Positions 8,028 to 16,902 of a stretch of DNA of 47,131 nt are shown piece after piece. The stretch is from positions 1 to 47,131 of the forward strand of contig RFSV01000006.1 of assembly GCA_009923785.1 (NCBI GenBank), given 5' to 3'. The translations under genes were made by a program, and so were the position numbers. The notes under the pieces were generated by a model. It saw nothing but the letters and a program-made list of their open reading frames with translations, ran no database searches and was not told the origin of the DNA. Origin of the DNA: Acidimicrobiia bacterium (GTDB taxonomy: Bacteria; Actinomycetota; Acidimicrobiia; Acidimicrobiales; Ilumatobacteraceae). Each line of letters starts with the position of its first letter. Within the stretch, counting starts at the first letter, position 1.

Positions 8028-8439
8028 CGAGCGACACCTTCATCTGAGTCCGGAAACGGCCGGTCTCCACGTGAGCACCGAGCCGACGTAGTTCGTCGAT
8101 CACTTCGGTCACGAGAGGTTCGGCGACCTCGGGTTTGGCAGCAGCGATCCAACTCGGACGACGTCCGGCGCTCGTGTCGCCGTACAGGGTGAACTGACTC
8201 ACTACGAGAATCGACTTCGTCGTCTCACGGACAGCCAAGTTCATCACCCCGTTCTCGTCGTCCATGATGCGCAGGTTCCACAACTTGTCGGCCAGCTTGC
8301 GAGCCGTCGCAACGTCGTCGGAATGCGTGACGCCGACGAGCACCATGAGACCGGCACCAATACGTCCGGTGGTGGTCGGGGCATCGTCGACGATCGACAC
8401 GACCGAGGCTTCGTCGACTCGTTGAACGAGGGCACGCAC
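7990..8439 (-). CDS. dtd: D-aminoacyl-tRNA deacylase
   Basis: Proofreading enzyme that hydrolyses D-amino acids (and glycine mischarged on tRNA-Ala) from tRNA. The family signatures are clear: SQFTLYGDT with the active-site Thr around residue 80, and NDGPSTV near the C-terminus, a variant of the usual Asn-x-Gly-Pro motif. I chose the GTG at 8439, giving the typical start VRALVQRV and 149 residues; a longer frame adds only six unconserved residues. CACCAT lies six bases before this GTG. The 3' end overlaps the lnt tail in a convergent arrangement. Confidence 0.93.
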   Translation of the reverse strand: MRALVQRVDEASVVSIVDDAPTTTGRIGAGLMVLVGVTHSDDVATARKLADKLWNLRIMDDENGVMNLAVRETTKSILVVSQFTLYGDTSAGRRPSWIAAAKPEVAEPLVTEVIDELRRLGAHVETGRFRTQMKVSLVNDGPSTVLIEI

Positions 8440-8485
8440 ATGACGATGGTGCCACACTCGTCAGGACGGATGAAATGATGCCTCT

Positions 8486-9265
8486 GTGATCGCATTGACG
8501 AACGGCCGAGCGACAGCCGCCATCGATCCCTCGTACGGAGGGCGGATCGTTCGCCTCGTCGTGGACGACGTCGACGTGATCGCCTCCGGAGATCCGGCTC
8601 GCGATGATCCTCTCGACTGGGGGCTGTATCCCATGGTGCCGTTCGCCGGCCGACTACGCAACGGAACACTCGAGTGGCGCGGTTCGACGCACCAGTTTCC
8701 GCGCCTTCGGCCCCCGCACGCCCTGCACGGAACGGTGCACGATGTGGAGTGGAGAGTCGACCGCGTCGATGCATCGTCGTGCCTTCTGTCGACATCACTC
8801 ATGGATCCATGGCCGTTCTCCGGTTCGGTGTTCCACGACGTCGTTCTGCACCCCGATCGGCTCGAACTTCGTCTCACGCTTCGGGCCGACGTGGACATGC
8901 CGGCTCAGTTGGGCTGGCATCCATGGTTTCGTAAGCCCGAACGTCTGGTGTTCGCGTCTCATTCGGTACATCGGCGCGATTCCGATGGCATCGCCGATCA
9001 GTACTCCGTTCCGGTCGAAGATCTCGTCGAAGGCGACCTGGACGACTGTTTCACCGACGTTGACGAGAACTTGACGATCACGATCTCCGAACGGGAACTG
9101 CACCTTCGAAGCTCGTGCGAGCATTGGGTCGTGTACGACCGACCCGTCCATGCCACCTGCATAGAGCCCCAATCCGGACCGCCGAATGTGCTCAATACCA
9201 ATCCGAGGATCGTGGTCGCCGGCTCGTCGACAAGCGAGTGGTTCACCATCTCATGGGACGAGTGA
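8486..9265 (+). CDS. Aldose 1-epimerase (galactose mutarotase)-like protein
   Basis: A 259-residue beta-sandwich protein of the mutarotase superfamily, which interconverts alpha and beta anomers of sugars or sugar phosphates. Family marks are the opening GGRIVRL, the WGLYPMVPFAGRLRNG block (about 49-64), HALHG (about 76-80), the GWHPWF motif near 149-154 and CIEPQSGPPN near 230, where a Glu is usually the base. It is short compared with GalM (about 340 residues) and closer to the compact YeaD-like or actinobacterial form. It is divergent from dtd and upstream of an unrelated sigma gene. The sugar is unknown. Confidence 0.82.
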   Translation: MIALTNGRATAAIDPSYGGRIVRLVVDDVDVIASGDPARDDPLDWGLYPMVPFAGRLRNGTLEWRGSTHQFPRLRPPHALHGTVHDVEWRVDRVDASSCLLSTSLMDPWPFSGSVFHDVVLHPDRLELRLTLRADVDMPAQLGWHPWFRKPERLVFASHSVHRRDSDGIADQYSVPVEDLVEGDLDDCFTDVDENLTITISERELHLRSSCEHWVVYDRPVHATCIEPQSGPPNVLNTNPRIVVAGSSTSEWFTISWDE

Positions 9266-9350
9266 GACCGACGACACCAGAAACATCGGGCAAACTTTCT
9301 GTCAGATCACGGTGGTTCGTTTCTCTCGAACTCCGTGGAGGCGAACACTC

Positions 9351-11381
9351 ATGACCACACTCACGACCGATGCACACCTCGTGGCCGACTTCTTGTCCGG
9401 CGACAAGAGTGCTCTCGCCGCGATCTACGACCGGTACGCGCCGGGGCTGTACGACACGGCGAGGGCCATGCTGTCGGATCGTCACGATGCCGCCGACATG
9501 GTGCAGGACGTCTTCTGTATCGCCGCCGAGAGACTCGGGCAGTTGCGCGAACCCGATCGATTGAAGCCGTGGCTGTATTCGGTGTTGCGACACGAGGTGT
9601 ACCGGCGAACCAAGAAGCGCAAGCGCGCTGTACCAGTCGACTTCCAGGACGAGCGGACGCCTGACGTGGCGAGCGGATACGACCCCCACGAAGCCGGCGA
9701 AGCAATTGCCCACGAAGAATTGGCATCGCTCGTACGTTCGGCGGCCTCTGGCCTCGACGAGCGGGATCGCCTCGTTCTCGAGCTCTCCGTGCGTCAGGGA
9801 TTAGCTGGTGCCGACCTGGCCGATGCGCTCGGCGTGACACCCGAGCAGAGTTACTCGCTCGTTCACCGCATGCGAGATCGCGTCGAGAAGAGTCTCGGTG
9901 CGCTGACGGTGGCCAAAGCCGGCCGCCGCGACTGTTCACAATTGGCCCAGATCCTGTCGGGCTGGGAAGGCGAGTTGACGATCCTGCTTCGCAAGCGCGT
10001 GAATCGCCACATCGAGGAGTGCGCCACCTGCGACCGCACGCGCAAGAAGTACGCACCACTCGCGCTGTTCGGTGCGGCACCGGTGTTCGCCATGCCGTTC
10101 GGTTTGCGCGAACGTGTTCTGGCGGCGGCGATTCCAGGCGGTTCCGGATCTGCATCGACCGACTCCAATGGTCCCGGGGACTCTGGAAGTTCGTCGAGTT
10201 CGACACCGAGTACGACGTCTCGCAACATTCGCTTCGATGCTCACAAAGGATTTCCACGTGCCGCGCGCGCCGGACGACATCTGGTGGCCTGGGCTGCCGC
10301 AGCGACGACTGTTGCGGTCGTCGGTGGCGCGGTCCTCGTTGCCACTGTCGGCGACGACAGCGGCAACAGTGGTGGCTCGAGCGGTGTGGCATCGGCAGTT
10401 GTCGTCGATGCCACAGACGCCACCGAGATACTCCCGTCGAGCGACGATCGCCAGATCGTCTCAGGCAGCGGCTCGGTGATCCAGATCTTCGGCGACGACG
10501 AGTCACCGGCCGAGGCGACACCGACGAGTGACGGCAGCATCGGCGGAGCCGGTGATCCGGCATCTGGACCTCCGCCGCCCGCGTCGGTTCCCGAATCGTC
10601 CACACCGACCACGAGCCCGTCGGTCGTCCCCGTGGTGCCCCCAACCGACGCGCCCACCACGTCGGAGGCCGCCAAAGCGACACCCTCGAGTTCGACCACC
10701 GAGGCCCCGGTCGTCGTTCAGTCGATTCAGGTGTCGAGCACGAAACTCGACTTCGGTGCCAACTCCACGGCAGTGAAGGTCGTTATGTTCAACCCCAACT
10801 CGTTCCCGGTGTCGTTCGCAACTGCCGTGTCGTCGTCGAAGTTCACGACGTCACCGACCGCAGGCACTCTGGCCGCTGGCGAACAGGCGTCGCTCACCGT
10901 CACGTTCGACCGAACCGGGGCCGAAGCCGACACCAAGAACTTCCCGACCGGTTCGTTTTCTCACTCGCTCACGTTCACCACGTCGGAATCGAGCGGTTCG
11001 TCATCTCCCACTCGCACCGCCACGATGTACGGCACGATCGAACGGACCACCTCGACCACGAGTGGGACCACCGCGCCCCCGGTAACAGTGTCGAACGTGA
11101 CTGGTTCGATCAGCAACTGCGTGGCCCTGAGTGCTAAGGCGCAAGTGTCTGGCAAGGTCACCGGAGTCAGCGTCACGGTCTCGTACCTTCGAAAGGACTC
11201 CGTGCCGATCGGAACCAGCGGCCCCTTCCCTCTCGCTCAAGGAGCTTTCGGCTCCTGGGGTCGGGACAACATCAAGGTGCAGGTGCCGCAAGGGACACAG
11301 AGCGTGAAGATCACCGTCACCGCCACCCCGACAAGCGGCAAGCCGGTCTCAGCCACCAGCACCTTCCCTACGGCCTGCTGA
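9351..11381 (+). CDS. ECF-type sigma factor fused to zinc motif, transmembrane helix and extracellular domains
   Basis: A 676-residue single polypeptide. Residues 1-185 are an ECF sigma factor: region 2 with DAADMVQDVFCIA and KPWLYSVLRHEVYR, and region 4 with LDERDRLVLELSVRQGLAGADLA followed by a helix-turn-helix. Residues 220-227 carry His-x3-Cys-x2-Cys (HIEECATC), the zinc signature of anti-sigma domains. One transmembrane helix lies at about 311-333, then a Ser/Thr/Pro-rich stretch, an Ig-like choice-of-anchor/ASH-type domain near 452-556, and a C-terminal region with two Cys residues. This recalls the ECF52/53-like fusions of actinobacteria. It would be membrane-tethered and need release to act. 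The ATG has GTGGAGG about ten bases upstream. Confidence 0.85.
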   Translation: MTTLTTDAHLVADFLSGDKSALAAIYDRYAPGLYDTARAMLSDRHDAADMVQDVFCIAAERLGQLREPDRLKPWLYSVLRHEVYRRTKKRKRAVPVDFQDERTPDVASGYDPHEAGEAIAHEELASLVRSAASGLDERDRLVLELSVRQGLAGADLADALGVTPEQSYSLVHRMRDRVEKSLGALTVAKAGRRDCSQLAQILSGWEGELTILLRKRVNRHIEECATCDRTRKKYAPLALFGAAPVFAMPFGLRERVLAAAIPGGSGSASTDSNGPGDSGSSSSSTPSTTSRNIRFDAHKGFPRAARAGRHLVAWAAAATTVAVVGGAVLVATVGDDSGNSGGSSGVASAVVVDATDATEILPSSDDRQIVSGSGSVIQIFGDDESPAEATPTSDGSIGGAGDPASGPPPPASVPESSTPTTSPSVVPVVPPTDAPTTSEAAKATPSSSTTEAPVVVQSIQVSSTKLDFGANSTAVKVVMFNPNSFPVSFATAVSSSKFTTSPTAGTLAAGEQASLTVTFDRTGAEADTKNFPTGSFSHSLTFTTSESSGSSSPTRTATMYGTIERTTSTTSGTTAPPVTVSNVTGSISNCVALSAKAQVSGKVTGVSVTVSYLRKDSVPIGTSGPFPLAQGAFGSWGRDNIKVQVPQGTQSVKITVTATPTSGKPVSATSTFPTAC

Positions 11382-11395
11382 AAGTGACCCGCCGG

Positions 11396-11401
11396 TAGGG
11401 T
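11396..11401 (+). promoter_or_regulatory. Putative -10 element (TAGGGT) of the glycosyltransferase operon
   Basis: TAGGGT nine bases before the ATG at 11411 and just after the stop of the sigma fusion gene. It suggests a separate promoter giving a very short leader. No convincing -35 is visible. Confidence 0.45.
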
Positions 11402-11410
11402 TGTCCCCCT

Positions 11411-12706
11411 ATGGCGTCCGTCCTCGACCCTGACGCGCCGCTGCGTCTGGCCTACCTCACCTACCGAGGAAAACCGCACGTCGGAGGCCAAGGCGTCTAC
11501 ACCCGTCACCTCACGAAGGCCCTCGTCGACCTCGGGCATTCCGTCGAGGTCTTCGGCGGTCAGCCCTACCCCGTCCTCGACGATCGGGTACCGCTCACCA
11601 AGCTCCCGAGCCTCGATCTCGTGAACGACCACTACCCGTTTCGACTCCCGGCCATCTGGGAGCTGAAGAAGCGCGAAGACTGGCTCGAGCTCGGACTCTT
11701 CCTCACCGGCCAGTTCGGCGAACCCACCGCGTTTTCGGCCCGCGTGAAGCGTCATCTCGCCTCTCGCACCCGCGACTTCGACCTCGTCCACGACAACCAG
11801 TGTCTCGGGCGCGGAATTCTCGGTGTCGAGAAGATGATCCCGACGATCGTCACCCTTCATCACCCGATCACCCGCGACCGTGCTCTCGAGATGGAGCATG
11901 CGCCCAATTGGTGGAAGAAGCTTGGTGTGTCGCGCTTCTACTCGTTCGTGAAGATGCAGGGACGTGTGGCGAGCAAGATGCCGCGCATCGTCGTCGTGAG
12001 TGAGAACAGCATCAAGGACATCAACGCCGACATGGGTGTGTCACTCGATCGAATGCGACTGGTGCCGGTTGGCGTCGATCCCCAGCTGTTCGCACCCAAA
12101 CCCGACGTGACGCGCATCCCGGGCCGTCTGATCACCACAGCGTCGGCCGACGTGGCATTGAAAGGTCTTCCCTATCTGCTCGAGGCCATGGCCAAATTGC
12201 GCACCGAACGCGACGTGACCCTCACCATCATCGGAAAACCGAAGCCGGGCAAGAGCATGGATCTCATCCACAAACTGGGTCTCGAACCGCACATCCAGTT
12301 CGTGTCAGGCGTGCCCGACGAACGAATCGTCGAGCTCTACGCCGAGGCCGAACTCGCCGTCGTTCCGTCGCTCTACGAGGGTTTCAGCCTCCCAGCCATC
12401 GAAGCCATGTGCACGGGGATCTGTCTGGTCGCGACCGACGGTGGCGCACTTCCCGAAGTGACCGGCGCCGACGGCGACACAGTCCTGCAATGCAAGGCCG
12501 GTGACGTCGAAGCGCTCGCGTCGGCTGTTCGGCGCGGTCTCGACGATCCCGAACTCCGCACTCGGGTCGGTGCCAACGGTCGCCAGCGCGTGATCGACCG
12601 CTGGACCTGGCGTCGATGCGCCGAACTCACGGTCGAGCAGTATCGAGAGGTCCTGTCGATGCCGCACAACGTCGAGAAACTCAAGCGCAACGGCCGGCTC
12701 ACCTGA
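11411..12706 (+). CDS. Glycosyltransferase family 4 protein
   Basis: A GT-B fold retaining glycosyltransferase of 431 residues, within the normal size range. The N-terminal acceptor domain opens with LRLAYLTYRGKPHVGGQGVYTR, whose GGQGVY glycine loop is typical. The C-terminal donor domain holds KGLPYLLEAMAKL (about 255) and the EGFSLPAIEAM nucleotide-sugar site with Glu323. There is no signal peptide or membrane helix, so it acts on the cytosolic face. Its stop TGA shares a base with the ATG of the methyltransferase, and the next gene overlaps too, so the three form a tightly coupled operon, probably for a modified glycan or glycolipid. Donor and acceptor are unknown. Confidence 0.9.
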   Translation: MASVLDPDAPLRLAYLTYRGKPHVGGQGVYTRHLTKALVDLGHSVEVFGGQPYPVLDDRVPLTKLPSLDLVNDHYPFRLPAIWELKKREDWLELGLFLTGQFGEPTAFSARVKRHLASRTRDFDLVHDNQCLGRGILGVEKMIPTIVTLHHPITRDRALEMEHAPNWWKKLGVSRFYSFVKMQGRVASKMPRIVVVSENSIKDINADMGVSLDRMRLVPVGVDPQLFAPKPDVTRIPGRLITTASADVALKGLPYLLEAMAKLRTERDVTLTIIGKPKPGKSMDLIHKLGLEPHIQFVSGVPDERIVELYAEAELAVVPSLYEGFSLPAIEAMCTGICLVATDGGALPEVTGADGDTVLQCKAGDVEALASAVRRGLDDPELRTRVGANGRQRVIDRWTWRRCAELTVEQYREVLSMPHNVEKLKRNGRLT

Positions 12707-13461
12707 TGCTGACCGTCCGATTCGAGAAGCTGGGGCTGCTGCCGGGTGATCTGGTGCTCGACGCCGGCGCCGGTTTCGGACGTCACGCTTACGAGGTGGC
12801 CCGACGCGGCGCCCGAATCGTCGCCCTCGACTATGCCGACGACGAGGTGCGCACCACGCGAGCCACGTTCGGCGCCATGATCGAAGAGGGGCAAATCGCT
12901 TCTGACTCCTACGTCGGTGCACTCCGTGGTGACGCCACGCGTCTGCCCTTTCCCGACGACACCTTCGACCGCGTGATCACCTCCGAGGTGCTCGAACACA
13001 TCCAGAACGACGTTGCAGCCATCGCCGAGCTCGCTCGTGTGCTTCGTCCCGGCGGCTCGTTCGCTTGCACCGTGCCCGCCTGGTGGCCCGAGAAGATCAA
13101 CTGGTCGTTGTCCGACGAGTACCACGCCCCGAAATCGGTGGGCGGACACGTTCGGATCTACAGCCGCACCGAACTGGTGGCCAAGTTGCGAGCCGCCGGT
13201 CTCGACGTTCGCGGCTCGCATCATGCCCACGCGCTGCATTCGCCCTACTGGTGGTTGAAGTGCGCTGTCGGACCCCGTCGCGACGACCACCGACTGGTGA
13301 ACGCCTACAAACGATTCCTCGAATGGGACATCGAAAAACAGCCACGAAGCGTGAAGGCCGTCGAGAAAGTCTTGTCCCCACTGATGGGCAAGAGCCTGAT
13401 CGTCTATGCAATCAAGATGCCCTCGGCACGTGAGGACAGAGACGTGAAGGTGGCCGCATGA
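12706..13461 (+). CDS. Class I SAM-dependent methyltransferase
   Basis: A 251-residue Rossmann-fold methyltransferase. Motif I is VLDAGAGFG at 17-25, the acidic residue at the end of beta-2 is in ALDYADDE (about 44-51), and LPFPDDTFDRVITSEVLEHI (about 80-99) with RVLRPGG completes the UbiE/Methyltransf_11 pattern. The ATG at 12706 overlaps the glycosyltransferase stop (TGATG) and gives motif I at the expected depth. It overlaps the next gene as ATGA. A small-molecule, lipid or sugar target fits the context, but the sequence does not identify it. Confidence 0.9.
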   Translation: MLTVRFEKLGLLPGDLVLDAGAGFGRHAYEVARRGARIVALDYADDEVRTTRATFGAMIEEGQIASDSYVGALRGDATRLPFPDDTFDRVITSEVLEHIQNDVAAIAELARVLRPGGSFACTVPAWWPEKINWSLSDEYHAPKSVGGHVRIYSRTELVAKLRAAGLDVRGSHHAHALHSPYWWLKCAVGPRRDDHRLVNAYKRFLEWDIEKQPRSVKAVEKVLSPLMGKSLIVYAIKMPSAREDRDVKVAA

Positions 13462-14486
13462 CGAACATTCCCCATATCGAAGGTGTCCTCAGCGCCGATG
13501 AGGTCGTACGTACCGCCGAGTCGATCGCCGCGCTTCAACTCGACTCGGGCATGATTCCGTGGTTCGAAGGCGGCCACTGTGATCCGTGGAACCACGTCGA
13601 AACCGCTATGGCCCTCGACGTGGCCGGGCTCCATCGCGAAGCCGAGCGCGCCTACGAGTGGCTGATCGACACGCAGCATCGCGACGGCTGGTGGTTCAAC
13701 TACTACCTACCCGGTGGACTCGTGGAAGAGCCCAAGCTCGACACCAACGTGTGCGCCTACGTGGCGGCCGGCGTGTGGCACCACTGGTTGTGCACCTGGG
13801 ATCGCGGTTTCGTCGATCACTTGTGGCCCACGGTCGAACGGGCCATCGATTGGGTGTTGTCGATGCGCCGTCACGACGGCACCGTTCTATGGGCACGTGA
13901 GGAACACTCGTCACCTTGGGACTACGCGCTGCTCACCGGTTCGTCATCCATCTGGCACGCCCTCACCTGCGCGGTCGAACTCGCCGACCTGGTCGGGGAA
14001 TCTCGACCTGATTGGCAGGATGCGGCCGAAGTTCTGCGCACCGTGATCATCGAGCGACCAGACGCCTTCGAGCCGAAGGACCGTTGGGCCATGGATTGGT
14101 ACTACCCCGTTCTGACCAACGCCCTCGAGGGTGACTCGGCTCGCTCCCGCCTCGACGACGGTTGGAACACCTTCGCCATGCCTGGCAAAGGAATCCGCTG
14201 CGTGAGTGACGAGCCATGGATCACGGCCGCCGAGACCGCCGAGTGCTCCCTTGCGTACTCGTCTGTCGGCGACATCGAACGCGCCACCGATCTCCTCGCC
14301 TGGACGCGTTCACATCGCCACGACGACGGCTCCTACTGGACTGGGGTCGTGTATCCCTCCCGCGAGAACTTCCCGGCTGGTGAACGTACGGCCTACACCG
14401 GAGCCGCCGTCGTTCTCGCCGCCGACGCAATCACGTCGGCGTCACCGGCTTCTCGCCTCTTCATCCCGTCCCTCGTCGCCGACTGA
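13458..14486 (+). CDS. (Alpha/alpha)-barrel prenyltransferase/terpenoid-cyclase-like protein
   Basis: A 342-residue protein rich in Trp and in repeated helical pairs, as in the toroid fold shared by terpene cyclases, protein prenyltransferases and some glycosidases. Features include HCDPWNHVETAMAL (about 40-53), AYEWLIDTQHRDGWW (about 60-74) and LAWTRSHRHDDGSYWTG near the C-terminus, which resembles QW-type repeats. The DxDD motif of cyclases is absent. Databases often call such proteins prenyltransferase; I would not commit to that. It is the last gene of the operon with the glycosyltransferase and methyltransferase, overlapping the latter by four bases, so a role in processing the same glycan or glycolipid is a reasonable inference. 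Confidence 0.65.
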   Translation: MTNIPHIEGVLSADEVVRTAESIAALQLDSGMIPWFEGGHCDPWNHVETAMALDVAGLHREAERAYEWLIDTQHRDGWWFNYYLPGGLVEEPKLDTNVCAYVAAGVWHHWLCTWDRGFVDHLWPTVERAIDWVLSMRRHDGTVLWAREEHSSPWDYALLTGSSSIWHALTCAVELADLVGESRPDWQDAAEVLRTVIIERPDAFEPKDRWAMDWYYPVLTNALEGDSARSRLDDGWNTFAMPGKGIRCVSDEPWITAAETAECSLAYSSVGDIERATDLLAWTRSHRHDDGSYWTGVVYPSRENFPAGERTAYTGAAVVLAADAITSASPASRLFIPSLVAD

Positions 14487-14493
14487 CCTGACC

Positions 14494-16020
14494 GTGGTCA
14501 CCGCGTTCAACCCGTCGTCTTCGGCTGAGATCCGCTCACTCGCCGCAGACGCGCTCGAACGACTCGGCGTGGCCGCCATCGGCACCGACGGCGACGTGGA
14601 AGCTCGTTCGCCCATCACCGGTCTCCCCTACGCAACGATCCCGAGCTCACTCACAGCCGAAGACGCCGCTATTCGCGCCGCTGAAGTGTTCACGACATGG
14701 CGCGACGTACCGGCGCCTCGACGGGGCGAAGTCGTGCGTCGTCTCGGCGAATTGCTACGCCTCCACCTCGACGATCTGGCAACTCTCGTTCAGATCGAAG
14801 CCGGCAAAATTCGTTCCGAGGCCCTCGGAGAGGTTCGCGAGATGATCGACGTCTGCGACTTCGCAGTCGGACTCTCGCGTCAGTTGCACGGACTGACCAT
14901 CGCCTCCGAACGTCCCCGTCACCGTCTGACCGAGACATGGCATCCAATGGGGCCGATCGCCGTCGTCACGGCCTTCAACTTCCCTGTCGCGGTGTGGTCG
15001 TGGAACGCCGCCCTGGCTCTGGTATGCGGGGATCCAGTGGTGTGGAAACCGTCGGATCACAGTCCGGTCACCGCATCGGCCTGCAACGCGCTGGCCCGAC
15101 GGGCGGCCACCGACTGCGGAATCGATCCGGATGTGTGCCAGGTGGTGTTCGGTGGAGCCGAGGTCGGCCGGTCACTCGCCAGTGACCCACGGTTTCCATT
15201 GGTGTCGGCAACCGGTTCCACCAGGATGGGCCGCGAGCTCGCTCCGGTGGTGGCGTCGAGGTTCGGACGATCGATTCTCGAACTCGGCGGCAACAACGCG
15301 GCGATCGTCGCTCCGAGCGCCGACCTCGACATGACGGTTCGCGCCATCACCTTCGCCGCTGCCGGAACCGCTGGTCAACGTTGCACGTCACTCCGTCGAC
15401 TCATCGTGCACGAGTCGGTCGCCGACGAACTCTCTGATCGCGTCGAGCGAGCCTTCGCCCGACTTCGCGTCGGGAATCCACTGCACGACGACCCTCTGGT
15501 CGGCCCGCTCATCACCCAAGAAGCTCGACGTCTCATGGAGAACGCTCTCGACGTGGCCCGCGCCGACGGAGGTTCGGTCGTCGGTGGCGAGCGTATGTTC
15601 GCCGACCAGGCTCCCGAAGCGTCATATGTACGTCCGGCCGTCGTGCGCATGCCCGCTCAGACCGAGATCGTGCGTACCGAGACCTTCGCCCCGGTGCTCT
15701 ACGTGATGACCTACCGCGAACTCGACGAGGCGATCGCTCTCCAGAACGGAGTCCCCCAAGGACTGGCGTCGTCGATTTTCACCACCGACTTGCGGGAGGC
15801 CGAGCGCTTCACCGGACCATCGGGTAGCGACTGCGGTATCGCCAACGTGAACATCGGTCCGTCGGGAGCCGAAATCGGCGGGGCGTTCGGGGGCGAGAAG
15901 GAAACCGGCGGTGGACGCGAAAGCGGAAGCGATTCGTGGAAGGCGTACATGCGGCGTTCGACTGCCACCGTCAACTACTCGAACGAACTTCCTCTCGCCC
16001 AGGGCGTGGTGTTCGAATAG
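14494..16020 (+). CDS. Aldehyde dehydrogenase, ALDH7 family (aminoadipate-semialdehyde / piperideine-6-carboxylate dehydrogenase-like)
   Basis: NAD(P)-dependent aldehyde dehydrogenase of 508 residues. The general base is Glu263 (LELGGNN) and the nucleophile is Cys297 (GTAGQRCTSLRR). The C-terminal block GGEKETGGGRESGSDSWKAYMRR is characteristic of ALDH7 (human ALDH7A1, bacterial AmaB/Pcd), which oxidises alpha-aminoadipate semialdehyde in lysine breakdown. The GTG start at 14494 lies seven bases after the previous stop and gives normal length; longer frames would run through the preceding gene. No other lysine-catabolism gene is nearby, so the physiological substrate is inferred from family only. 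Confidence 0.87.
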   Translation: MVTAFNPSSSAEIRSLAADALERLGVAAIGTDGDVEARSPITGLPYATIPSSLTAEDAAIRAAEVFTTWRDVPAPRRGEVVRRLGELLRLHLDDLATLVQIEAGKIRSEALGEVREMIDVCDFAVGLSRQLHGLTIASERPRHRLTETWHPMGPIAVVTAFNFPVAVWSWNAALALVCGDPVVWKPSDHSPVTASACNALARRAATDCGIDPDVCQVVFGGAEVGRSLASDPRFPLVSATGSTRMGRELAPVVASRFGRSILELGGNNAAIVAPSADLDMTVRAITFAAAGTAGQRCTSLRRLIVHESVADELSDRVERAFARLRVGNPLHDDPLVGPLITQEARRLMENALDVARADGGSVVGGERMFADQAPEASYVRPAVVRMPAQTEIVRTETFAPVLYVMTYRELDEAIALQNGVPQGLASSIFTTDLREAERFTGPSGSDCGIANVNIGPSGAEIGGAFGGEKETGGGRESGSDSWKAYMRRSTATVNYSNELPLAQGVVFE

Positions 16021-16023
16021 TCG

Positions 16024-16812
16024 TCACACCTCGGTGACCACTTCGGTTTCGGGATACGTGTCGGGAACCGGTTCGGCATCGACGAACTCGACGAGTGAGT
16101 CGACCATGTCATCGATGACGTCGTCGAGCGCGTCGACCACTTCGGCCGCTGTTCGCTCGGGGCCCTGCAAGTACACCGAGAGCACGACTCCATGCGTACG
16201 GTCGACCAAGTCGGCGCCACAGCCACTCAGATCGTCGGCTCGATAGCAGTAGCCGAACAGGTCTCCGTCGACGACCTGTCCCTCGCGGCGACGTTGCACG
16301 TCGACCGAAACGTCGACATCGGGATCGTATGCGTCGTTCGACAGGAAGTCCCGATACGAACCCGAGGGCACTCCCGACACCGAGAAGCCGACTGCGGTCG
16401 GACCGAAAGCGTCGTCGGGATCACTCGTGACGAAGCACTGGACGATCGCCGGGTAATCGTCGAATTTCTCGTACGCGTCGACGAAGACGTCACCATCGAC
16501 GACGGCGACGTCGATGTCGACCACACGCGACACTTTCCGCGCGAGTTCACGCGCGTCGCCTACCGGACAATCCACCATCTCCACGTAGCCGTCGACTCCG
16601 TAGTCGAGAGCATCGTCCAATCGTCGGAACGCTTGCGATGCTGTGTCGCCCCGGCCAACATCGCCGTCTCCACCGATGAACGTCGAGGCCAGCACCACCA
16701 CGACGACAGCAGTGACGACAGCGATCACCAGACTCATCACGAGCGGCCGACGCGAGCGTCGAGGTGGATCGACCCAGATCGGCGGTGGTGGCGGCAACTC
16801 GTCGGATGTCAC
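16024..16812 (-). CDS. Single-pass membrane protein with acidic extracytoplasmic domain, unknown function
   Basis: A 262-residue protein that I do not recognise. A short proline-rich cytoplasmic start (SDELPPPPPIWVDPPRR) precedes one transmembrane helix at about 26-46. The remainder is an acidic domain with many Asp and Val residues and cysteines near 82, 140, 202 and 211 that could form disulfides. This septum-like plan (Pro-rich tail, one helix, compact outer domain) is common in actinobacteria. I chose the GTG at 16812 because TACCCT sits exactly six bases upstream and because translation further upstream would run into the DtxR-type gene. It converges on the ALDH7 gene with a three-base gap. 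Confidence 0.7.
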   Translation of the reverse strand: MTSDELPPPPPIWVDPPRRSRRPLVMSLVIAVVTAVVVVVLASTFIGGDGDVGRGDTASQAFRRLDDALDYGVDGYVEMVDCPVGDARELARKVSRVVDIDVAVVDGDVFVDAYEKFDDYPAIVQCFVTSDPDDAFGPTAVGFSVSGVPSGSYRDFLSNDAYDPDVDVSVDVQRRREGQVVDGDLFGYCYRADDLSGCGADLVDRTHGVVLSVYLQGPERTAAEVVDALDDVIDDMVDSLVEFVDAEPVPDTYPETEVVTEV

Positions 16813-16818
16813 ACATCG

Positions 16819-16824
16819 AGGGTA
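16819..16824 (-). promoter_or_regulatory. Putative leaderless -10 element (TACCCT)
   Basis: TACCCT on the minus strand followed by six bases and the GTG at 16812. The spacing predicts transcription starting at or next to the start codon. Confidence 0.5.
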
Positions 16825-16890
16825 GAGCCCGGCGTGACTACCGGCCGATACTGCGTTCGGCCCGTCGGGACGAGCTTCCTGGTACCGATG

Positions 16891-16896
16891 TAACCT
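16891..16896 (+). promoter_or_regulatory. Putative leaderless -10 element (TAACCT) of the DtxR-type regulator
   Basis: TAACCT followed by six bases and the ATG at 16903. The gap between the two divergent -10 elements also holds an inverted repeat GGCCGA/TCGGCC (16843-16848 and 16857-16862), a possible but weak operator. Confidence 0.5.
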
Positions 16897-16902
16897 CGGG
16901 GT

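Noticed and set aside
9361-10683. Minus-strand open frame of 440 codons over the sigma fusion gene
   Set aside because: Very Arg/Pro/Ser-rich with no domain, while the opposite strand has clear sigma motifs.
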